A stretch of DNA of 55,843 nucleotides. Source: Pirellulales bacterium (lineage in GTDB: Bacteria > Planctomycetota > Planctomycetia > Pirellulales > JADZDJ01). Made by a program: the position numbers and the translations under genes. Location of the stretch: the NCBI GenBank assembly GCA_020851115.1, contig JADZDJ010000016.1:1-55843 (forward strand). The letters are read 5' to 3'. Of the stretch, positions 7,927 through 16,367 are shown in pieces (within the stretch, counting starts at the first letter, position 1; each line of letters begins with the position of its first letter). The notes under the pieces were generated by a model. The model saw nothing but the letters and a program-made list of their open reading frames with translations. It searched no databases and was not told where the DNA came from.

Positions 7927-8829
7927 CTAGTTCGACGCTTTCAAGACCAAGTCAAACAACCGATCGACTTCGTGGCGAGTTTCTTCGTCCAACTGGTATC
8001 CAACCGGGCCGCGAACAATCGTATTGCGGAAAATCCCTCGCTTTTGGAGCAGATATTTTTCGACCGCCAGAAACCCATCGAGCCCGTGTTGCAGCGAAAC
8101 GAGCGAACCACTGGGAAGCGACAGACGGTAGATCCGCGGTTCATCCTGTTGCTGGAGAGCTTTCCAAAGAGCCACAATGCCATCGATCAGTTCTGCGCCA
8201 GGCATGGTGCCGACGATGCCGCGGCGGTAGCTATCGACCAGGGCGATGCCGCCGGTGCCCTCGAAGACGGCGGCGTTGCCCCCTGTCGCATCGCGCAAGG
8301 CAGAAAGATTTGGCCCGATCGGGGTCGCTTCTGGCTTGAACATGACGCGCTCGGGGCCGTATTCCTTCAGCAAGTCGGCTTGAAACGAAATCGGCATGGG
8401 CTTGCCGACGTAGCCGCTGGCGTCTTGAACGATGACGGGAATGGAGATCGATTCGATGATTCGCCGAAAGTATCTTCCGAGTTCGGACAAGAGGACGGCA
8501 ACCGAAACCGGTGGAATGACCATCACCGCTGTTGCGCCGCACTTCTCAGCGTGGCACGCGAGTGAAACGGCCGTGTGGGCGCTTTCCGCTCCGACGCTGA
8601 TGACGACAGCACCGCGGCCGCCGATCGTTTGGCAAACGCGCTCGGCCATTTGACGGCGTTCGTCGAACGAGAGGCGCAGCACCTCGGAGACCATCGCCAT
8701 CACGACGCCATTGGCTCCACGGTCCAAGAGCCAATTCAACTCGTAGTCGAGCGTTTCCCAATCGATCGATTCGTCGTCGTGATAGGGCGTTTGAAAAACG
8801 GGTAAAACGCCGGCGAGCGTTGTCGTCAT
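7927..8829 (-). CDS. DapA-like (DHDPS/NAL family) aldolase or hydro-lyase
   Basis: A 300-residue class I aldolase-fold protein, last gene of a seven-gene operon. The Schiff-base lysine lies in VMFKPEA (Lys165), and a likely catalytic tyrosine in ASGY (Tyr140). In place of the usual GTTGE substrate loop it has AMVSE (45-49), so it should not be read as dihydrodipicolinate synthase. The family also includes N-acetylneuraminate lyase, 2-keto-3-deoxygluconate aldolase and hydroxyproline-derived dehydratases. It starts four bases after the stop of the D-threonine aldolase-like gene, so the two are translationally close. The context favours a lyase for a keto acid produced by the neighbouring enzymes. 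Confidence 0.88.
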   Translation of the reverse strand: MTTTLAGVLPVFQTPYHDDESIDWETLDYELNWLLDRGANGVVMAMVSEVLRLSFDERRQMAERVCQTIGGRGAVVISVGAESAHTAVSLACHAEKCGATAVMVIPPVSVAVLLSELGRYFRRIIESISIPVIVQDASGYVGKPMPISFQADLLKEYGPERVMFKPEATPIGPNLSALRDATGGNAAVFEGTGGIALVDSYRRGIVGTMPGAELIDGIVALWKALQQQDEPRIYRLSLPSGSLVSLQHGLDGFLAVEKYLLQKRGIFRNTIVRGPVGYQLDEETRHEVDRLFDLVLKASN

Positions 8830-8833
8830 GGGA

Positions 8834-9934
8834 TTAGTTCAGCTTTCCACGGGCATCGACCGTAAGCGGCCGTAGCACGTCGTCTTCCAGCCACCAGAGG
8901 TGATCCTGCAAATTCACACAGGGGCAGATATGGTTTGGGATCACGCTGACTCGCTCGCCAAGTTGCGGCAAGCGATCGCAGGTCGAAACGTCGGTCTGCC
9001 CGTGCTCTTCGCTCAGCTTCGTGATTTTTGCAGTTGGATATTCCACAATCCGCCCGTGGCCGCTGTCGGAGGGGGAAATGCAACGATCGCTGGTCAACGT
9101 CTTGCTGCCGGCATCGAGAACAACTTGGTGCGGAACGGCCGTGCTGATGACCGTGCAAATAATCTTTGCGGCGCAGTCTTCCCATTGGCAAAATCCACCA
9201 TAGGCCGTATTAAGGTCGTTGAAGATGTACGTGCCGGGACGAATTTCGGTGAATTGCGGTACAAGGTGCGATTGATAGGCCGTGGGAGTAGAGCCGGCCG
9301 AAACGATCTTGGCCGCCAGGCCATGGCGCGACCAAAGATCGATCACTTCCGCCAATTTTGCCGCGACTTTCGCCAAGGGTTCCTGCTGGCAATCGTTGGG
9401 ATTCCAAATGTGACCCGGATAGCACAGGATGCCATCTAGCCGCACGCCAGCGGTTCGATCGATGGATTGCGCCAGCTCCAGGGCGGATGGTGCAGTTTGC
9501 AAACCCGTGCGGCCCATGCCGACATCGACATCGACGAGGATGCCGATGGTCGACGATTCTCGCTGGGCCGCTTGTGCCAAGGCTTCGACGGCGACTAGCG
9601 AATCGACAGCCACATGCAGCGTGATTTGGTGGGCAAGCTTCGCCAACTGTGCCGTTCGGTAGGGATCGAGCGCCGGGTAGGCCAGCAAGATGTCTTTGCA
9701 AACATCGGCCATGACTTGGGCTTCGCCGACTTTAGCGACCGTTAGCCCGCCCGCGCCGCACTCCAACTGCAACTGTGCCAAGTAGCGCGATTTGTGGGTC
9801 TTGGTATGCGGCCGAATCGATAGTTGGTGCGCTGCACCGTAATCGGCCAGCCGCTGCAGGTTGCGCCGCACCACCGCCCCATCGACGACCAGCGCCGGTG
9901 TTGGAACGTCGTCCATCGTAAATTGCTCTGCCAT
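8834..9934 (-). CDS. D-threonine aldolase / D-serine dehydratase-like PLP enzyme
   Basis: A 366-residue PLP enzyme of the fold-III alanine-racemase type. The PLP lysine is in RPHTKTHK (Lys45), and the C-terminal metal site of the D-serine dehydratase-like domain is visible as PNHICPC (His335, Cys337). Family members cleave D-3-hydroxy amino acids to glycine plus aldehyde or dehydrate D-serine, using PLP and a divalent metal. The stop is 4 bases before the DapA-like gene, and the start is 6 bases after the dipeptidase gene. The tight packing suggests that the dipeptidase product, possibly a D-amino acid, is its substrate. Confidence 0.88.
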   Translation of the reverse strand: MAEQFTMDDVPTPALVVDGAVVRRNLQRLADYGAAHQLSIRPHTKTHKSRYLAQLQLECGAGGLTVAKVGEAQVMADVCKDILLAYPALDPYRTAQLAKLAHQITLHVAVDSLVAVEALAQAAQRESSTIGILVDVDVGMGRTGLQTAPSALELAQSIDRTAGVRLDGILCYPGHIWNPNDCQQEPLAKVAAKLAEVIDLWSRHGLAAKIVSAGSTPTAYQSHLVPQFTEIRPGTYIFNDLNTAYGGFCQWEDCAAKIICTVISTAVPHQVVLDAGSKTLTSDRCISPSDSGHGRIVEYPTAKITKLSEEHGQTDVSTCDRLPQLGERVSVIPNHICPCVNLQDHLWWLEDDVLRPLTVDARGKLN

Positions 9935-9940
9935 CTCTTT

Positions 9941-11032
9941 TCACCCCTTCGGCAGCCATTTACGGAAGAACCGCAGCCAGTTGCCGTGAAAAATTTTATC
10001 GATGTCGGCGCTTGCATAGCCGCGCTCGGCCAACAGTTCGTCGAGCTTTTGCAAGTCGGCAATGGTTTTGAGGTCGCTGGGCGTTTGTTCGGTGCCATAG
10101 CCGCCGTCCAAATCGCTGCCAATGCCAACATGGTCGGTGTTGCCGGCAAGCTGGCAAATATGGTCGATGTGATCGACGACGGCCGTTAGGAATAGTCCCT
10201 CGGGTTTGGTTTGGCCGATGACCCAGCCGGGCTTGAGCATCCAGGCGTCCAAGACCACGCCGATGACCGCCTTCCGTGCAATGAGCAATCGGATTTGCTC
10301 GTCGGAAAACTGCCGATCGCGCGGCACCAGCGCCCGGCAGTTGTTGTGGCTGGCCATCACGGGGCCGGAGTAATTGTCGAGTGCTTCAAAAAAACTTTGA
10401 TCGGACAGGTGCGTGACATCGAGGATCATCCCGATCCGCTCAAATTCTTGGAGCAGTTCGATGCCGCGCGGCGTCAGTGGGCCGTTGTCTCCGGTGCCGA
10501 CGGAGTAATGGCTTTTACCATAGTGGGAGAGCATGACGCTGCGCAGACCCTGTTGGAACCATGCTTCCGCTTGGTCGGGATCAACGATCGGATCGGCTCC
10601 TTCCATGGCCAGAATATAGCCGATCGGCAGACGTTCGCGCGGCTCTGCCTGCCAACGCCGCCAGTGATCGTCGAGTTCGCGCGCCGTGCCGATCATTTTC
10701 ATTTCGTCTTGCTGCTCCAGTAGTCGATAGTAGGCCAATTGCCCTTGGCCAATCGCGTAGGCGATGCTTTGTGTGCCGTAGTCGCAGTCGGTGCGGCGGT
10801 GGCCGGCGGCAGGTTGAATGTGTCTTTTGGCGCGGGCCAAGATGGTTGCCAGGCAAATTCCGATGCCGGCCTTACGCAACTCTGGCAGGCTGGTCGTGGC
10901 TCTGCGGCGGGCGGCCGAGTCGGTCATGCCCGCTTCGCGCTGGTTCATCTGCTCGATCGATTCCGTTTGATCGCGGTTAAAGCTAAGCGCGTTCCAAGAG
11001 AGATCGAGGTGGGAATCGATGATGAGTCGCAT
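9941..11032 (-). CDS. Membrane dipeptidase (peptidase family M19)
   Basis: A 363-residue zinc dipeptidase of the renal dipeptidase family. The signature sites are present in order: DSHLD (6-10, HxD metal ligands), the MEGADPI strand with the bridging Glu, DVTHLS, MASHNN, and GIGSDLDGG near the C-terminus. M19 enzymes hydrolyse dipeptides and accept a D-residue at the C-terminal position. There is no signal peptide, so it is probably cytoplasmic. It lies six bases before the D-threonine aldolase-like gene, a pairing that makes metabolic sense for dipeptides ending in a D-hydroxy amino acid; this is inference. Confidence 0.92.
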   Translation of the reverse strand: MRLIIDSHLDLSWNALSFNRDQTESIEQMNQREAGMTDSAARRRATTSLPELRKAGIGICLATILARAKRHIQPAAGHRRTDCDYGTQSIAYAIGQGQLAYYRLLEQQDEMKMIGTARELDDHWRRWQAEPRERLPIGYILAMEGADPIVDPDQAEAWFQQGLRSVMLSHYGKSHYSVGTGDNGPLTPRGIELLQEFERIGMILDVTHLSDQSFFEALDNYSGPVMASHNNCRALVPRDRQFSDEQIRLLIARKAVIGVVLDAWMLKPGWVIGQTKPEGLFLTAVVDHIDHICQLAGNTDHVGIGSDLDGGYGTEQTPSDLKTIADLQKLDELLAERGYASADIDKIFHGNWLRFFRKWLPKG

Positions 11033-11110
11033 GGCAGTGCCGGTGATGGCCAGTTTGTGGTTGGCGATAAAGTTACGGTGTTCGCAACCGTCGATCGATG
11101 GGAACGGGCT

Positions 11111-11935
11111 TCACCACGCCGTCCAACCTCCGTCGATGACGAGGTTTTGTCCGGTCATGTAGCTGCTGGCATCACTAGCCAAAAAGACGACCGCGCCCTT
11201 TAATTCGTGCGGCTGGCCCATGCGACGCATCGGCGACTTGGTGCAAAGTCGGTCCACCATCGGTAACGAGGCTGCCGCCGATGGAAATGGCCCTGGACTG
11301 AGGGCATTCACGCGAATATGATCGCGCGCCCAATAGACGGCTAGATGCCGCGTCATCTGCAAGATGCCACCTTTCAGGGCATGATAGGCAACCGGGCTGG
11401 CAGCGCAGATTCCCTCGTAAGCATCGGGATACGAGCCGACCATGCCATACATCGATCCGAGCATGATGATGCTGGCCTCTTTTTTGCCGGCTACCGCATG
11501 GTCGCGCACGTGGCGAGCGAGCAGAAAATAGCCCGTGGCGTTCGTCCATTGGCGATTGAACTCCTGAGCACTGCAATTGGTCCAGTCTGATTTGCAGTGC
11601 TCGTTGCCGTTGTTCACCAGGATATCGATGGAACCGGTTAGCGCTGCGACGGCGGCGAAGCGCTCGGCCAGATTATCGGGATCCAATTGATCCAGGCTGA
11701 ATCCATGGTGGCGAGCCTTGCCCATGACCGGCAAGGTATCGGCGACCGCTTTCGCGGTGGCTTCCTCGCGGCTAGTTACGACAACATTGGCCCCCGCCTC
11801 GGCCAGCGCAGCCGCCAGCCGACGTCCCAAATAGCCCGATGCGCCGGTTATCAGCGCCGTTTTATCGGTCAGATCGAAAAGCTGATGAATGGTCGGCTCA
11901 GTGCTCATGGGAGTCAATCGCGTCGCAGGGTTCAT
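11111..11935 (-). CDS. Short-chain dehydrogenase/reductase
   Basis: A 274-residue classical SDR. The glycine motif TGASGYLG (30-37), the NNG strand (108-110, the family NNAG with a shifted glycine), the catalytic Ser161 in LGSMYG and the YHALK (Tyr184/Lys188) pair are all present, as is the C-terminal GQNLVIDGGWT. It oxidises a secondary alcohol with NAD(P). An internal ATG at 11908 (MSTEPT) is an equally good start; neither has a clear Shine-Dalgarno sequence. It sits mid-operon with an aldolase upstream and a dipeptidase downstream, about 60-80 bases from each. Confidence 0.93.
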   Translation of the reverse strand: MNPATRLTPMSTEPTIHQLFDLTDKTALITGASGYLGRRLAAALAEAGANVVVTSREEATAKAVADTLPVMGKARHHGFSLDQLDPDNLAERFAAVAALTGSIDILVNNGNEHCKSDWTNCSAQEFNRQWTNATGYFLLARHVRDHAVAGKKEASIIMLGSMYGMVGSYPDAYEGICAASPVAYHALKGGILQMTRHLAVYWARDHIRVNALSPGPFPSAAASLPMVDRLCTKSPMRRMGQPHELKGAVVFLASDASSYMTGQNLVIDGGWTAW

Positions 11936-11991
11936 GAGAATATCACGGGCAAATGGACTGGTCGCAGTTGTCTCGGAAAGCCACCTCGATG

Positions 11992-12813
11992 TTATTCACT
12001 CATGTAAGTCGCCGACGGATGATTGAGCCGATTTTCAAACTTGAAACCCAGACTGGCAAATTGCGATTGCATGGCTTCTAGGCCCTGCTTGACCATCACG
12101 ATATCCGCATGATGAAAGATCAGCCGCGCGCCTTGCGCGATCGTCTCTTGCGCCTGGGCAATGCTGCCGACGGGACGGGCCCAGTGTTTGCCGGTGTTGC
12201 GAGCGGCCTGCGCGATGCGCTCGACTGCCTTGGCCAGCTTGGGATGATCGAAGTCGCCGGGAAAGCCCCCTAGAATTGAAAAATCGGCCGGCCCAATCAT
12301 CAGCACATCCACTCCCGGCACGGCCGCAATCGCTTCCGCCTGAGCGACGGCGGCTTCATTTTCAAGCTGCACGATGATCAGCGTTTCGCGGTTGGCGTGT
12401 TCGATGTACTCGGCGATCGGAATGCTGCAATAGGGCACATCCGCGCCAGCGCCGTCAAAGCCGCGCCGGCCGAGCGGCGCGAATTTCGCCCATCGCACTA
12501 CTTCGGCCGCTTCTTCGGCGCTGTCGCACCGTGGATACATAATGGCCTGAGCGCCAAGCTCCAGCAGCCGGCTCATCCGCATCATCTCGCCTTTGGCTGG
12601 GCGGGCAACAATATCGGAACTGCCGACGCGCGCGGCGCGCATCAATTGTCCGGCCATTTCAACGCTATAGCCGTGGTGCTCCAGGTCCATCCAGATGCCG
12701 TCGAAGCCCATCAAGCTGGTGAGCTCAAACACCGTTGGATCGGTCAAGTGCAATGTCGTACATAAGGCGGTTTCGTTGCGGCTAAGCTTGCCTTTGATTC
12801 TACTTTTTCGCAT
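11992..12813 (-). CDS. HpcH/HpaI family class II aldolase
   Basis: A 273-residue metal-dependent aldolase of the HpcH/HpaI (YfaU/GarL) family, which cleaves 4-hydroxy-2-oxo acids to pyruvate plus an aldehyde. Visible sites match the HpaI active centre: WMDLEH (41-46, with the base His and metal neighbour), Arg71 in ARPAKG, YPRCDSAEEA, Glu151 in QLENE and Asp177 in IGPADFS. The start ATG at 12813 follows directly on the family N-terminus. Together with the second aldolase at the end of the operon it suggests a pathway ending in pyruvate, with a dehydrogenase and lactonase-like hydrolase upstream. Confidence 0.92.
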   Translation of the reverse strand: MRKSRIKGKLSRNETALCTTLHLTDPTVFELTSLMGFDGIWMDLEHHGYSVEMAGQLMRAARVGSSDIVARPAKGEMMRMSRLLELGAQAIMYPRCDSAEEAAEVVRWAKFAPLGRRGFDGAGADVPYCSIPIAEYIEHANRETLIIVQLENEAAVAQAEAIAAVPGVDVLMIGPADFSILGGFPGDFDHPKLAKAVERIAQAARNTGKHWARPVGSIAQAQETIAQGARLIFHHADIVMVKQGLEAMQSQFASLGFKFENRLNHPSATYMSE

Positions 12814-12887
12814 GTTCGCAAGGGTCTCGGCGTAAACCGAGACAGGTGGGGTTTGGTTGCTTGGCGGAAGATCGTGAAACGCGACTG

Positions 12888-13739
12888 TTAGATTCCCAGT
12901 AGCGAAAATCCGTCGCGAACGATCAAGGCTTCAATTTGAGGCGGATCGAGGCGCGGCAGATGGGTTCCAGCGAGCATTTCATTCAGCTTTCGCAGACCGT
13001 CGATTGTGGCGTTTACCGTCGTAAATGGATAGTCGGTGCCGAAAAGTAATTTGTCCCAAACGCCATATTCCTGCACCAGCATCAAGCTGTGATAGAACTG
13101 ATACGGTCGATAATGGAGAGCACTGATATCGGCAAAAACGTTGGCATGCGTGCGGATGACCGCGACGCACTCCCCTTCGTAGGGATGGCCGAGGTGTGCC
13201 AAAATGATTTTGCACTCTGGAAACCGAATGGCCACCTCGTCCAAGTGCCGGGGTAAAGTGCAATTGAGCGGTGCCTGCGCGACGAAGGTGGTGCCGGTAT
13301 GCAGCAGCACGGGCAATTGATGCTGCGAGGCATAGCGCCACAACGGATCGAGCCGCTCGTCTTGGGGCAAAAAACCGGCGTACATCGGCAGCAGCTTAAT
13401 GCCGCGGAGACCTAATTCTTGATGGCCAAGTTGCAGTTCTCGCTGCCAACCGTCCTGCGTGGGATCGACCGAAAGAAACCCCGTCAGCCGCTGGGCATCT
13501 TGGGCCACATAGTCAGCAACATATTGATCGTCGATCCACAGTCCGCTCAGCCGCGCTTTGCCGCCGAAGACGATGGTCCGCGTTTCGGCCGGGGCCGTGG
13601 CGCGGTAGTCGGCATACCGAACCGTCAGGTCGTCATCCAATCCAGCCCGCGCCCGGCGAACTTGCGCGCGAAATGACTCGCTGAAATGCAGCGACGGCGT
13701 CCACGCATGGCTGTGAATGTCATAGATCATGCCGACCAT
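12888..13739 (-). CDS. Amidohydrolase-2 family hydrolase (possible lactonase)
   Basis: A TIM-barrel hydrolase of about 283 residues. The metal motif is IHSH near the N-terminus; later sites are LRGIKLLPMY, LLHTG, LAHLGHPYEGE and the metal-binding Asp in FGTDYPF. The frame is open further up to a TTG at 13784, but the ATG at 13739 (or 13730) starts at the family's normal distance from the HxH, so I use 13739. Related enzymes include L-fuconolactonase-type lactonases and decarboxylases. In an operon with a Gfo/Idh dehydrogenase, an SDR and two keto-acid aldolases, a lactonase role is attractive, but this is inference from context. Confidence 0.87.
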   Translation of the reverse strand: MVGMIYDIHSHAWTPSLHFSESFRAQVRRARAGLDDDLTVRYADYRATAPAETRTIVFGGKARLSGLWIDDQYVADYVAQDAQRLTGFLSVDPTQDGWQRELQLGHQELGLRGIKLLPMYAGFLPQDERLDPLWRYASQHQLPVLLHTGTTFVAQAPLNCTLPRHLDEVAIRFPECKIILAHLGHPYEGECVAVIRTHANVFADISALHYRPYQFYHSLMLVQEYGVWDKLLFGTDYPFTTVNATIDGLRKLNEMLAGTHLPRLDPPQIEALIVRDGFSLLGI

Positions 13740-13844
13740 TCTAGCAAACCTGGCGATTTCTGCGATGCAACTGGACATTTTCAAGCGGCATGGCTCGGCT
13801 CCGCGGGCTGCACTGGCCCTGTGGCGGCGAAAACATTGCGGGAA

Positions 13845-14837
13845 TTAGACCTTCGTCCAAGCGGCCGCTTCCAGCGATCGCAAAATGCCAAGATTGACGC
13901 GCAAGGTTTGCAGCCCTTCTTCCAGTGTGCATAGGGGCCGATGGCCCCCTTCAATGGCGGAGAAAAACGCCGAAAGCTGCGCCATGAACAGATCATCGCG
14001 CTCGCCGCGAGGGAAAGGCTCGTCGTGCCACTCGTTGCCCGGCTCGGTCATCCAGCGCCAACGGCTTTCGTGCAGTTCGAAGCGAAGAGTCCCTCGCTCG
14101 CAGACGACCGTGATCGAAAGCTCGTTGGGCGCCTGGTGTTGATTCAACGAGTAGCTCGCCAGCACTTCACCGTGGCGGGCCAGCACATGCACCGTGTCTT
14201 CGACTTGCACATCGGGAAGCAAGCAATGAGCCGCGTCGGCCTGAACTCGGTCAATCGGGCCGACTAGCCATTCGCCGGCGTTGAGCATGTGCGTCAGCGC
14301 ATCTTGAATTGCGCCACCCCCGGTACTCCGGTCTCGGTAGTAGGTGTTGCGATACGCGGGACGATAGAAGGGGAAATTCTGACCGGTCACCGAGATCAAT
14401 TGAACCGGCCGGCCGAAGCGGCCCGAATGCAGAGCCTCGCGCATGGATGTCAGGATCGGATTTGCCCGATGGACATAGGCCACCGCCACCACTAAATTCC
14501 GCTCGGTCGTGGCTTGCTGCAACTCGGCGATGCCATCGAGCGATGTGCTGAGCGGCTTCTCGATAAGTAGGTGGACATTGGCAGCGACCAGTTGCCGCGC
14601 GATGGAGACATGCAAATGCGCAGGTACGCAAATCACCGCGGCCGTGGGCTGAGTCGCCAAGGCGGCATTCAAATCGGCGAAAGCGTGACTTACAGCATAG
14701 CGACGAGCAATGTCGTTTCGCAAATCGGCGTTGACTTCGCAGATGGCCAGGTCCGTACATCCAAGGCGTCCAGCACAGCGCAAATGTCGCTCTCCAATCG
14801 AGCCGACGCCGACGATCAGCAATCGCTTCATTGGCAT
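13845..14837 (-). CDS. Gfo/Idh/MocA family oxidoreductase, first gene of catabolic operon
   Basis: A 330-residue cytoplasmic NAD(P)-dependent dehydrogenase without signal peptide. The Rossmann motif GVGSIG is at 10-15, EKP at 93-95, and the family substrate-site block GGGAIQDALTHMLN lies in the middle of the chain. Unlike the paralogue at 1.7-3.1 kb it is not exported. It is the first gene of the operon that runs to 7927, so it probably catalyses an early oxidation of a sugar, polyol or related compound. The ATG at 14837 is used; a second ATG lies two codons later. Confidence 0.92.
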   Translation of the reverse strand: MPMKRLLIVGVGSIGERHLRCAGRLGCTDLAICEVNADLRNDIARRYAVSHAFADLNAALATQPTAAVICVPAHLHVSIARQLVAANVHLLIEKPLSTSLDGIAELQQATTERNLVVAVAYVHRANPILTSMREALHSGRFGRPVQLISVTGQNFPFYRPAYRNTYYRDRSTGGGAIQDALTHMLNAGEWLVGPIDRVQADAAHCLLPDVQVEDTVHVLARHGEVLASYSLNQHQAPNELSITVVCERGTLRFELHESRWRWMTEPGNEWHDEPFPRGERDDLFMAQLSAFFSAIEGGHRPLCTLEEGLQTLRVNLGILRSLEAAAWTKV

Positions 14838-15370
14838 TCGTCGAATCCTCTACACCACTACCACCGAAGCATTTGGGAATCCTACCTGGCCGAATCCGAG
14901 ACGCGCGTCGTCGAGAAGCGGTTTTGGTCGGTCCCGCTTTCTGGCGGACGGGCCATGGAAATACACCGATCGTCCATGATCAGAGATCCGAGTATAACAT
15001 TTCCCAGACGGCACGACATGAGAACTTGCCGCGTCGGCAAGAACTTCGCAAAGCACGGCTGGAAGACCGTGGATAGCAGTTTCCATCGGCGGCACGAGTC
15101 GGTTGGCGGTAGACGGCACGCGGCAAGTAGATGCGAAATTTACCGCATTGCGAAGGCCCGTCAGCACCCGTTGGCTCGCTGACTCGACAATCGCAGCATT
15201 TCCGCCGGGCGTAGACCGGCCGATCGATGCGGTCCATAAACCGTCAATTCGAGTTGGTCGAGGGCGCGATGGGCACGGCTCTCGGCGGCATCGACCCAGA
15301 GTATCAACTCGCGCCAGGGCGGAGGTTGAGACCAACTGCGACGCCTGCTGCCAAGCCCGAGCTCTTTGGT
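14838..15370. other. Leader/promoter region of the catabolic operon, no gene recognised
   Basis: About 530 bases. A 161-codon frame on the minus strand (14850-15335) has no recognisable domain and an unlikely composition, so I do not call it. The useful content is a possible extended -10 promoter at about 14991, leaving a leader of roughly 150 nt before the first operon gene. Confidence 0.4.
14991..14999 (-). promoter_or_regulatory. Possible extended -10 element for the catabolic operon
   Basis: On the minus strand the sequence TGTTATACT is an extended -10 element (TG-n-TATACT). It would start transcription near 14984, about 150 nt before the ATG at 14837. The -35 region is a poor match to TTGACA, so recognition would rely on the extended -10 or an activator. 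Offered as a weak prediction. Confidence 0.28.
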
Positions 15371-15880
15371 TTACCGCGTGACGTTCGATGCTGGCGGAGT
15401 GGCCAGGGGCGAAACTGTCGCTGGGCCTCGATTCAAGTACTTCCTGAGCGGAATATCGTAGTACGATCCACCGGAGGGTTGTCGCTGGCCGTCGACCATA
15501 TGGGTAAGGATCCGAATCTCCGCGCCGTGGGCAAGGGACTTGTGTATCTGAACTTGCCCCGCGCGACGGCCATCGACGGTCGGTTTCAACTGAAATGGCG
15601 CTTTTACATCGTATGAGCGCCGACCCTGATTGTCCGCCTGCTTGCTGAATGCAATCAGTTCGATCGAGAAGAATGGCTTCAGTCGCCCTTCGTCAGACAG
15701 GATGAACGCGACGTTCAGCTTGTCGCCGCCGGCGTCCGACACTTCCACATCGTACTTCAAGCCCCATTCGTCGTTCGAGGGGCCAAGCCCGTAATAAATC
15801 GCCCAGCAGCGGCCAGAAATCAGAGCCATCACTACCACCACCAACAGACTCGTCACCGACCGTGAAAATCGAATGCTCAT
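15371..15880 (-). CDS. Secreted hypothetical protein
   Basis: A 169-residue protein with a clear Sec signal peptide (basic MSIRFSRS, then a hydrophobic core LLVVVVMALISG and an AxA-like site at CWA, residue about 27). The mature part begins with a YYGLGPSNDEWGLKYDVEV segment and is mostly predicted beta-strand, with phrases such as KLNVAFILSDEGRLKPFFSIELIAFSK and SYDVKAPFQL. It is probably a small periplasmic or surface protein. I recognise no named domain. The start at 15880 is fixed by the signal peptide. It is transcribed alone. Confidence 0.72.
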   Translation of the reverse strand: MSIRFSRSVTSLLVVVVMALISGRCWAIYYGLGPSNDEWGLKYDVEVSDAGGDKLNVAFILSDEGRLKPFFSIELIAFSKQADNQGRRSYDVKAPFQLKPTVDGRRAGQVQIHKSLAHGAEIRILTHMVDGQRQPSGGSYYDIPLRKYLNRGPATVSPLATPPASNVTR

Positions 15881-16367
15881 GGGACGTTCACCTTATTTGA
15901 GTATGCGCGAGTGCGATCGCCGATCCGAACGCTGCCGTTTCGGCTTCTGCCCAGCCGGCGAGCAATCCCTGCCGCACACCATCGGTCGGGCAAAATATTA
16001 ATTCTTCAGAGTAGTCGCTCAGCAATCACAGGCCCAATTCCATGGCATCAGCGCGGTGCGACGAACCGTCTGCCGAAATGGCTGCGAGACACTCACCGCA
16101 CCGAATGACCGCGAACCCCTCGCAATGCTTGCCGAACCGCAAGCTGCGCGAAAAGGGTGTGTTGCTGTAACGATTCCACCTAAAAAGCTGGAACCCTCGA
16201 CTTTGATCGGCAGAAAATGCCCGCTAGGTTCACCCAAATTGGCGGTCGATCGAACGTGCCGAATGTTGTTTGCGGTTGATTTCTATTTGCCAATTGCCGC
16301 TGCCGCCGAATCTCGGCTCGGTGGGATCGCGGGCGATGGTCGCGTCACCGCAATACAGCGCGCACGA
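15881..16367. other. Intergenic stretch, no gene recognised
   Basis: Nearly 490 bases between two minus-strand secreted-protein genes. Short open frames on both strands give no recognisable protein. No hairpin followed by a T-run was found. Confidence 0.45.

Noticed and set aside
14850-15335. 161-codon minus-strand frame upstream of the catabolic operon
   Set aside because: No domain, signal or ribosome site; composition typical of random GC-rich frames.
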